The notes under the pieces were generated by a model, which made no database searches, was not told where the DNA came from, and saw only the letters and a program-made list of their open reading frames with translations. The position numbers were made by a program, and so were the translations under genes. Positions 6,261-11,145 of a stretch of DNA of 11,145 nt are shown one piece after another. Source of the stretch: JBNJEM01 sp051745935 (lineage in GTDB: Bacteria; Planctomycetota; Planctomycetia; Pirellulales; Pirellulaceae); contig JBNJEM010000210.1 of the NCBI GenBank assembly GCA_051745935.1, positions 1 to 11,145 of the forward strand, written 5' to 3'. Position 1 is the first letter of the stretch. Every line of letters starts with the position of its first letter.

Positions 6261-7031
6261 TTAGCTTCGCAACCCAACGCCTTTCTGAATGAGGATGAAG
6301 TTAGCGCTGTAAAGAATGATGGTAAAGACGATTAACATGCCGAGGCCGAACCAGATATTGATGTCGGAAAACCCGAGGAACCCGTGCCGGAATCCGTTGA
6401 CCATGTATAGAATAGGGTTAAGTTTGGAAACGGCTTGCCAGAACGGTGGCAGCAGCTCGATACTGTAAAACACCCCGCTCAGATACGTCAGCGGCGTGAG
6501 CACGAATGTCGGAATGATGCTGATGTCATCGAACTTCTTCGCGAAAATGCCGTTGATTAGGCCGGCCAAAGCGAAGACGATCGAGCTCAATATGACAAAA
6601 ACAAAAATGATGAGCAAATTGGCGATGTGAACCTTGCCGAAGAGAAGACAGAGGAGGCTGACGAGAAAACCGACCAACAACCCACGGAGGACACTTCCGG
6701 CCACGAAACCAGCGATGATCACGCTGCTGGGCGTGGGGCTTACCAGGATCTCCTCAATGCTTCGCTGGAATTTGGAGCCGAAAAACGACGAGACGATATT
6801 CGAGTAGCTGTTCGTGATCACGGACATCATGATGATGCCTGGTATAATGAACTCCATGTAGGTGAAGCCGTTGATGTCGCTCAACTGGGACCCAATGAAT
6901 TTCCCGAAAATGATGAGATATAACCCCATCGTGATGACCGCCGGCATGAGTGTTTGCGGCCATATGCGCAGAACCCTGGCCATCTCTTTGCGCATGATCG
7001 TATGGAGGGACACGAAGTTTTCGGGTTTCAT
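6261..7031 (-). CDS. yadH: ABC-2 type transporter permease, YadH family
   Basis: The 256-residue integral membrane protein closely resembles E. coli YadH along its length: TLMPAVITMGLYLIIFG, FIIPGIIMMSVITNSYSNIV, SSFFGSKFQRSIEEILVSP, FAKKFDDISIIPTFVLTPLT, YLSGVFYSIELLPPFWQ, LNPILYMVNGFRHGFLG and a C-terminal GLRS. Six membrane helices are expected. The SSFFG-KFQR-IEE stretch after the second helix is the coupling region of this family. Its ATG overlaps the stop of the ATPase gene in an ATGA (7028-7031), so the two are translationally coupled and should form one exporter in the inner membrane. The substrate is not known for the E. coli pair, and none is implied here beyond the thiol-related genes upstream. 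Confidence 0.93.
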   Translation of the reverse strand: MKPENFVSLHTIMRKEMARVLRIWPQTLMPAVITMGLYLIIFGKFIGSQLSDINGFTYMEFIIPGIIMMSVITNSYSNIVSSFFGSKFQRSIEEILVSPTPSSVIIAGFVAGSVLRGLLVGFLVSLLCLLFGKVHIANLLIIFVFVILSSIVFALAGLINGIFAKKFDDISIIPTFVLTPLTYLSGVFYSIELLPPFWQAVSKLNPILYMVNGFRHGFLGFSDINIWFGLGMLIVFTIILYSANFILIQKGVGLRS

Positions 7032-7939
7032 TTTTTCTCCGTGAGGTGGAGAAAGAGTTCTTCCAATCGGTTGGCCTTGTTTTTCATGCTGACCACCGTG
7101 ATACCTTGCTGGTCCAGATGGCGGAAGAGCGTGTTAACATTGTCCTCTTTCCCAATCTCTACTTCCAAGGTGGTTTCATCTATTCGTTTCAAGTCCCAGT
7201 TCCCGGAAACTTCGATGCTGCTGACAGGCTGATCCAGGTCAAGAACGAACGTCTCTCGGTCCAGTTTTCGGATAAGTTCGCGTTTGTTAGTGTTTTCGAT
7301 GATTCGACCCTGATTGATGATGGCAATCTGGTTGCAGAGCGTCTCGGCTTCTTCAAGATAGTGGGTGGTGAGAATGATGGTAATGCCTTCTTGGTTGAGC
7401 TTCCGCAGGAACTGCCACGTGCTCCGGCGGAGTTCGACGTCCACGCCGGCTGTCGGTTCATCCAGGATCAGAAGCTTCGGTTCATGAAGCTGGGCGCGAG
7501 CGATCATGAGCCGCCGTTTCATTCCACCCGATAATTCCCCGGCGGGTACATGCCGCTTGTCCCACAAATCGAGCTGCTTGAGGTATTTCTCGGCTTTGCA
7601 ATCCGCGGCGCGCCGGGGTAAACCATAGTACCCTGCTTGCTGTACCACGACATCATAAACTCTTTCGAAAATGTTGAAATTGAACTCCTGCGGCACCACC
7701 CCGAGTTGCCGTCTGGCTTCGTGGAAGTTCTTGTCCAGGTCTTTCCCGAATATTTCGACCGAGCCGCCGGTCTTGTTCACCAGGCCGGTCACGATGCCAA
7801 TGCATGTCGTTTTCCCGGCCCCGTTGGGGCCCAGAAGTCCGAAGAATTCTCCGGTAGGCACGGCCAAGTCAATGCCTCGCAGCGCTTGAACACCGTTCCT
7901 ATACGTCTTCTGCAAATTGGAAATGGAAAGTGCGTTCAT
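7028..7939 (-). CDS. yadG: ABC transporter ATP-binding protein, YadG family
   Basis: The 303-residue ATPase has every expected motif: Walker A GPNGAGKT (37-44), Q-loop glutamine in VVPQEFNFN (Q84), signature LSGGM (136-140), Walker B LLILDEP (156-162) and H-loop H193 in TTHYLEEAE. It matches E. coli YadG through the C-terminal part (MKNKANRLEELFLHLTEK), which is more specific than the general ABC fold. It powers the overlapping permease. No good ribosome binding site precedes the ATG, and the 110-base leader between the hydrolase stop and this start contains four tandem 15-bp repeats. Expression may depend on read-through from the upstream genes, or on sequences in that leader. Confidence 0.94.
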   Translation of the reverse strand: MNALSISNLQKTYRNGVQALRGIDLAVPTGEFFGLLGPNGAGKTTCIGIVTGLVNKTGGSVEIFGKDLDKNFHEARRQLGVVPQEFNFNIFERVYDVVVQQAGYYGLPRRAADCKAEKYLKQLDLWDKRHVPAGELSGGMKRRLMIARAQLHEPKLLILDEPTAGVDVELRRSTWQFLRKLNQEGITIILTTHYLEEAETLCNQIAIINQGRIIENTNKRELIRKLDRETFVLDLDQPVSSIEVSGNWDLKRIDETTLEVEIGKEDNVNTLFRHLDQQGITVVSMKNKANRLEELFLHLTEKK

Positions 7940-7975
7940 GAAGTCAGTGAAGGGAAACGACCCTTGTATTGAGAG

Positions 7976-8035
7976 ACAGTGATCCAGCCAACAGTGATCC
8001 AGCCAACAGTGATCCAGCCAACAGTGATCCAGCCA
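7976..8035. repeat. Perfect tandem repeat, 4 x 15 bp
   Basis: Four identical copies of ACAGTGATCCAGCCA lie head to tail, with no mismatch. They sit between the stop of the hydrolase gene and the start of the ATPase gene, 37 to 96 bases upstream of the latter. Identity of all copies points to recent expansion by slippage, so the copy number is likely to vary between strains. A regulatory role is possible but not shown. Confidence 0.97.
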
Positions 8036-8049
8036 GCGGAACGGAGCGT

Positions 8050-8667
8050 CTAGCGGATTTTGTAAAACTCTTCCTTGCTCGCTGTAAGGTACGGGTTATG
8101 TTCCTTTTCGTGCTTTAACGTGGAGTGTGGCATGGATCCGTAGTCGTGCCCGGGATAGACTTCCAGGCCTTCGTCCATGCGTTTCAGCTTTTGCAGCGTG
8201 TTCCACATCGTCTCGATGTCGCCGCCCGGTAGGTCGACCCGCCCGCAACCTTCGACAAAAAGCACATCTCCGGTGATAAGTTTGTTTTCAACCTGGAAAG
8301 TCAAACCGCCTGGGGTGTGGCCCGGGGTGAAAAACACTTTGACCGTCAAGTCTCCAACCCGTATTGTATCTCCCTCGCCGACCGCGTGAATCTTGGCGGA
8401 ATTCTTCCAGATCGCGTGTTTCTCGTTGGCGTGCACGTAGATCCGCGGATCAATTCTTTCCACTACCCGCCGCGTGGCCTCCACGTGGTCGGCATGTGTA
8501 TGGGTTTGCAAAATGGCGGTGATCGTCAGCCCGTTTGTCTCCGCGGCCGCGTAAAGCTTCTCCTCCTCGAAGGCGGGGTCCACGATGGCCGCTTCCTGGG
8601 TTCCTTCGTCCCCAATGAGGTAGTTGAAATTCCGCATTGAGCCAACGGATATCTGCTTGAAAACCAT
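8050..8667 (-). CDS. Metallo-beta-lactamase-fold hydrolase, glyoxalase II / ETHE1-like
   Basis: A 205-residue protein with the metal-binding set of the fold: HTHADH (H56, H58, D60, H61), H117 in FTPGHTPGG, D134 in TGDVLF and H174 in PGHDYG. The TGDVLFVEGCGRVDLPGGD segment and the C-terminal STLKHEKEHNPYL ... EEF resemble persulfide dioxygenases (ETHE1) and type II glyoxalase-like enzymes more than classical GloB, which has a longer C-terminal helical domain. It probably acts on a glutathione or related thiol adduct, hydrolysing a thioester or oxidising a persulfide; sequence alone does not decide. A longer frame reaches 8727, but that start would overlap the gene upstream, while Met at 8667 begins the conserved VGSMRNFNYLI and has a GGCGGT-like site. 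It lies 8 bases after the gshB stop. Confidence 0.9.
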   Translation of the reverse strand: MVFKQISVGSMRNFNYLIGDEGTQEAAIVDPAFEEEKLYAAAETNGLTITAILQTHTHADHVEATRRVVERIDPRIYVHANEKHAIWKNSAKIHAVGEGDTIRVGDLTVKVFFTPGHTPGGLTFQVENKLITGDVLFVEGCGRVDLPGGDIETMWNTLQKLKRMDEGLEVYPGHDYGSMPHSTLKHEKEHNPYLTASKEEFYKIR

Positions 8668-8675
8668 TGTACCGC

Positions 8676-9599
8676 CTATTGTCTCGCGAGTTCCTGAAAA
8701 CGATCCACCACTTCCTTCTCCAGGCATTTCCCCTCCAGCCTGTTGACGTGCTGCAATCCCGTTGGGCAGGTGATATTGACTTCCGTTAGCTTTTCGCTGA
8801 TGACGTCGAGACCGGCGAAGTGGATGCCGTGCTTAATCAAAAATGGCGCAATGGCTGCGACGAGTTCTTGTTCCTTGGCGGTAATGGCCGTCTTATGCTC
8901 CGTCCCCCCCGCCCCCAGGTTGGAGATGTACGCGCCCGCGGCGGGCATCCTCTTCAACGCGCCGAGAATCTTTTCACTGAGCAGTATGATACGTTTATCT
9001 CCTTCCGATATGCCGTGAATGTATTCCTGCAACATAATCGGAAGAGTGCCGCCACGCGTCGAGGCCTGGAGTAGATCGTGGAAGTTGACATCGTCGCTCT
9101 TAAGCTTATACACCATCTTTCCCTGGTAGGAATCGAGTGCCTTGACCATGACCCCATCGCGATGATCCTCGGCGAACCGTTCAAGCTCTTCGATATCCGC
9201 CGACACGAAAGTTCCGGGGATCAGGTGGGGGAAGTTGAGGATGATCAGCTTCTCATTGAAGTTTCGCAGCGCTTCGGGGGAATTCAGGACAGGTGTTTTG
9301 GTCAGTGACAGCAAGGCGGTCGCATAGTGAAACGCTAAATCGTACGGAGGTTCCTTCCGCATGAGAATAAGGTTGAAATCGTCCAGAAGCTGGTTTTCGA
9401 CATCCCCCAGCCGCGCGCCACTGGGACCAAACGCGATCCTCCGCACGTTGGCGGCAGCTTTATTGGTGAAGTGGAGGTCTTGGATTGTGCAGATGTAGCT
9501 GGGGATGGACCGCTGGGCGCTTTCCCGCATGATCGCGTAGGTCGTGTCCGTTTCCGGGTTAAGGGTTTCAAACGGGTCGATAATATAGAGCCATTTCAT
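8676..9599 (-). CDS. gshB: Glutathione synthetase (ATP-grasp)
   Basis: The 307-residue protein matches E. coli GshB in order: the opening YIIDPFETLNPETDTTYAIM, DDFNLILMRKEPPYDLAF, LNSPEALRNFNEKL, the ATP-grasp strand GVMVKALDSYQGKMVYK, LQEYIHGISEGDKRIILL, the glycine loop ISNLGAGGTEHK and the metal-binding end HFAGLDVISEKLTEVNITCP (E. coli has D-II-x-x-x-LTEINVTSPT). It should join gamma-glutamylcysteine to glycine using ATP, in the cytosol. No gamma-glutamylcysteine ligase is in the window. The ATG at 9599 gives the MKWLYIIDPF start expected for the family; a GTG at 9614 in the same frame would add five residues, and neither has a clear ribosome binding site. The window's other thiol-related gene follows 8 bases later. 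Confidence 0.94.
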   Translation of the reverse strand: MKWLYIIDPFETLNPETDTTYAIMRESAQRSIPSYICTIQDLHFTNKAAANVRRIAFGPSGARLGDVENQLLDDFNLILMRKEPPYDLAFHYATALLSLTKTPVLNSPEALRNFNEKLIILNFPHLIPGTFVSADIEELERFAEDHRDGVMVKALDSYQGKMVYKLKSDDVNFHDLLQASTRGGTLPIMLQEYIHGISEGDKRIILLSEKILGALKRMPAAGAYISNLGAGGTEHKTAITAKEQELVAAIAPFLIKHGIHFAGLDVISEKLTEVNITCPTGLQHVNRLEGKCLEKEVVDRFQELARQ

Positions 9600-10117
9600 T
9601 GTCTGGACTGCCACGTTTCGATTTGTTGGGGTCCAAGCATCACGTTTTGGGCAATGCTGGAGTTCGCTTCACGACCCTGCTGCCGATATCGTGAAAACAT
9701 GTTTCGGCGGCGTCGCGGAGCATCGGTGGGCGTGGCGGGTCGGGTTCGCCGAGCAACATCATGCGGGACGTGGACCGCTCATCATCCTGTACATCGACCA
9801 CGATAATGAGCGAGCCGCCGACCAGCGGGGTAAAAACCCGTCACGAAACCATGCGGATGTCCCGTAATCCAAGAGGTTTTGGAAGCGAGAGCTCGGTTTT
9901 CTTACGGGCTGTAAGAAGCATGCGCGGCACGGATAACATGCTGACCCGCGGCGGCGGCATTTTTTACAGCCCCTAACAAAACGTGGTTCCCGCTCCCAAA
10001 ACTCCCTAGGTGACAGGAAACCTGCCTGGCCTTGTTACGCCTTCTTAGCGCCACCATCCGGAATCTTAACGTACCGGCGACCGGCCAGGATGTTCGGGCG
10101 CCTCCACCTGTTCGGCG
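9600..10117. other. Gene-poor stretch between gshB and the SnoaL-like gene
   Basis: No intact gene is supported. It contains a possible coding remnant (9640-9843, minus), an inverted pair GGGCTGTAAGAA (9907-9918) and TTTTTTACAGCCC (9960-9972), which could fold with a loop of about 40 bases, and a minus-strand tail that reads RPNILAGRRYVKIPDGG and ends at a TAA at 10035-10037, which resembles a protein C-terminus but has no matching gene upstream. The gshB promoter should lie near 9600-9700; none was recognised. Confidence 0.6.
9640..9843 (-). pseudogene. Unidentified coding remnant
   Basis: A minus-strand frame of about 65 codons is open from just after a TGA to a TGA at 9640-9642. It reads VFTPLVGGSLIIVVDVQDDE, then RSTSRMMLLGEPDPPRPP and LRDAAETCFHDIG. 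A hydrophobic strand followed by an acidic and a proline-rich part, and a GC-rich third codon position, suggest former coding. There is no start with a ribosome binding site, and no family is recognised. Chance openness cannot be excluded. Confidence 0.3.
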
Positions 10118-10519
10118 TTAGGCCTGCATTTGCCGGACCAGGTCACCGCTGTCAAAGATCTCCCAGGCTTCCGCGAGCTTGCCCTTTTCGATCCGAAAGG
10201 TGCTAATCGCCGGGCAGCAGATCGAATTCCCCTTCGGCGCGACCGCTCCGAAATCCCCGGTGTGGCGGGCCAGAAGCGCGAAATGGCAATCGACCCACTC
10301 ACCTTCAGCCAATAGCCGATCGATGCGAATCCGCATGTCGCTAAAAATACCTGGCGCGATCTCAGAGAAAAATTGATGAACGCCTTGGGGCCCCGGTGGC
10401 ACGTCAGGCGGAAAATGGTGGTCCACGAAATCGCGTGTCACGATCTGTTCGATCTCCGAACAATCGCCCATGACCGTCTCATAGTACCGCCGCACAAGCT
10501 GCTTGTTTTCTTCCAGCAT
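10118..10519 (-). CDS. SnoaL-like / ester cyclase-type NTF2-fold protein
   Basis: A 133-residue cone-fold protein of the SnoaL-like family size. Family features seen are the first helix ENKQLVRRYYETV, the motif FVDHHFPP (D33, H34), GPQGVHQFFSEIAPGIFSDM, the strand IDRLLAEGEWVDCHFALLA, the GDFGAVAPKG turn and the closing FRIEKGKLAEAWEIFD. Relatives include polyketide cyclases and many ester cyclase annotations of unknown substrate; no specific reaction can be read. An upstream frame reaches 10621, but the ATG at 10519 is preceded by AGGAGAG at proper spacing and begins the conserved helix. It is an isolated gene with no clear partner. The protein has no signal peptide. Confidence 0.87.
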   Translation of the reverse strand: MLEENKQLVRRYYETVMGDCSEIEQIVTRDFVDHHFPPDVPPGPQGVHQFFSEIAPGIFSDMRIRIDRLLAEGEWVDCHFALLARHTGDFGAVAPKGNSICCPAISTFRIEKGKLAEAWEIFDSGDLVRQMQA

Positions 10520-10717
10520 TTCAACTCTCCTGCTGCGTTTTCTGTAACCGTTCTGGGGCAAGAGACTCCTATCCGCGGACGTTCGCACTTCCGTTTCACA
10601 TCTTGAAGGAAGGCTTTTCAAGGCGCAAATGCCGCGGGCTGGTATCGCGGTCCGTTACGTTCCACGCCACCGGCGGCCAGGAGTGGTGTGTCTCATCGTA
10701 GCGGCGAGCGTGAAGCA

Positions 10718-10736
10718 CCACGGGACAAGCCCGCGG
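10718..10736. repeat. REP-like hairpin
   Basis: CCACGGG (10718-10724) and CCCGCGG (10730-10736) form a 7-bp stem with one A-C mismatch and a 5-base loop ACAAG. It is similar in design, not in sequence, to the GACGGG/CCCGTC hairpins near 2082 and 2199. Confidence 0.45.
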
Positions 10737-11041
10737 CGTCCACGCGGTCTCCCGTGTCCAGGCCGCGCAGCGGCACCCGTGAACGGCTACCATTGTCTAA
10801 TTCACCGCGTGCCCCATTATAGCTGACCTGGGCAGGAACAAAACCAATGAGATGGAATTATTTTCCGTACGAATTGGCGCCACCCCCGCGAATCTCCAGC
10901 GTCAAGGGCCTCTGGCCATGACGCCTGCCTCGCCTTCCCCCACACCCTTGCCCTCGCCATGCCCCAGTCGGTAAGTTATGTATCGAGGCCCGGTGTTGTG
11001 TCACGGCTTAATCTTACGGTTGGGCAATACGGGCTCCGGCA

Positions 11042-11066
11042 TTTCACCCTTGTCAGATGGGTGAAA
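11042..11066. repeat. Perfect 8-bp hairpin
   Basis: TTTCACCC (11042-11049) and GGGTGAAA (11059-11066) flank a 9-base loop. Outside it, GGGCTC and CGGCAGAGCC can extend the pairing imperfectly. No U-tract follows, and no gene ends nearby in the window. Confidence 0.5.
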
Positions 11067-11120
11067 GAACACCGGCAGAGCCAATGCCCACCCGAATTAT
11101 ATTACAGGCGGTTGGATTTT

Positions 11121-11145
11121 TCCGGGTGGAAAGCCGCCCGACGCA
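11121..11145 (+). repeat. Dispersed repeat, left edge, cut by window end
   Basis: The last 25 bases of the window match the left part of the copy at 4261-4347 (CCGGGTGGAAAGC then GCCCGACGCA) in the same orientation, with one internal difference. The copy probably continues beyond the window. Confidence 0.7.

Larger units (their letters stand above)
10520..11145. other. Gene-poor right end with hairpins and a repeat edge
   Basis: No gene is supported in these roughly 625 bases. The stretch contains two hairpins (10718-10736 and 11042-11066) and ends in a truncated copy of the dispersed repeat (11121-11145). A minus-strand frame at 10596-10793 is rich in Arg, Trp and Cys and looks like translated repeat DNA rather than protein. 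The promoter of the SnoaL-like gene should be just right of 10530, but no clear boxes were found. Confidence 0.6.

Noticed and set aside
7976..8035. CRISPR-like array
   Set aside because: The four 15-bp units are contiguous without spacers, and no cas genes are in the window.
8668..8727. Longer N-terminus for the hydrolase, starting at 8727
   Set aside because: The extra 20 residues are Gly/Ser/Thr-rich, overlap the end of gshB by about 50 bases and precede the conserved start of the family; Met at 8667 has a better ribosome binding site.
9907..9972. Rho-independent terminator formed by GGGCTGTAAGAA and TTTTTTACAGCCC
   Set aside because: The loop of about 40 bases is too long and no gene ends immediately upstream on either strand.
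10520..10621. Longer N-terminus for the SnoaL-like protein, starting at 10621
   Set aside because: The added residues are Arg- and Ser-rich and unlike the family, while the ATG at 10519 has AGGAGAG upstream and begins the first helix.

Overview
The window reads as chromosomal DNA from an environmental, fairly GC-rich bacterium of the Planctomycetes/Verrucomicrobia/Hydrogenedentes kind. This placement is inferred, not proven. The hints are decayed sulfatase and glycoside-hydrolase-like genes, a secreted PL22-like beta-propeller protein, hairpin repeats with a GACGGG/CCCGTC stem, and long gene-poor stretches full of repeat debris. All but one of the intact genes lie on the minus strand.

Left end (1-1860): a two-gene minus-strand unit. 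A family 4 glycosyltransferase is followed 11 bases later by a class I SAM methyltransferase that runs off the window at base 1. Both fit surface polysaccharide or secondary glycan synthesis.

1861-3387 is a graveyard. A dispersed repeat has been split by a 191-bp MITE-like element with inverted ends and a TTTA target duplication, and beside it lie broken coding fragments, one resembling an MGH1/GH63-like glycosidase. At 3388-4065 is an intact small gene whose N-terminus looks like the SAM-like DNA-binding domain of tyrosine recombinases, but with no catalytic domain. 4066-4899 holds a second, uninterrupted copy of the dispersed repeat, two neighbouring perfect hairpins and a sulfatase remnant.

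4900-6030 is the only plus-strand gene: a secreted beta-propeller protein that keeps a QxxHxH motif resembling the metal site of oligogalacturonate lyases (PL22).

6261-9599 is a probable minus-strand operon in the order glutathione synthetase (gshB), a glyoxalase-II/ETHE1-like metallo-beta-lactamase-fold hydrolase, an ABC ATPase (YadG type) and an ABC-2 permease (YadH type). Four perfect tandem copies of a 15-bp unit sit in front of the ATPase gene. The first two genes suggest low-molecular-weight thiol or persulfide metabolism; what the transporter moves is unknown.

9600-11145 holds one small SnoaL-like/ester-cyclase-fold gene (10118-10519) between long gene-poor stretches. The window ends inside another copy of the dispersed repeat. 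No tRNA, rRNA, CRISPR array or intact transposase was seen. The best candidate for something undescribed is the nested repeat system around 2030-2306.
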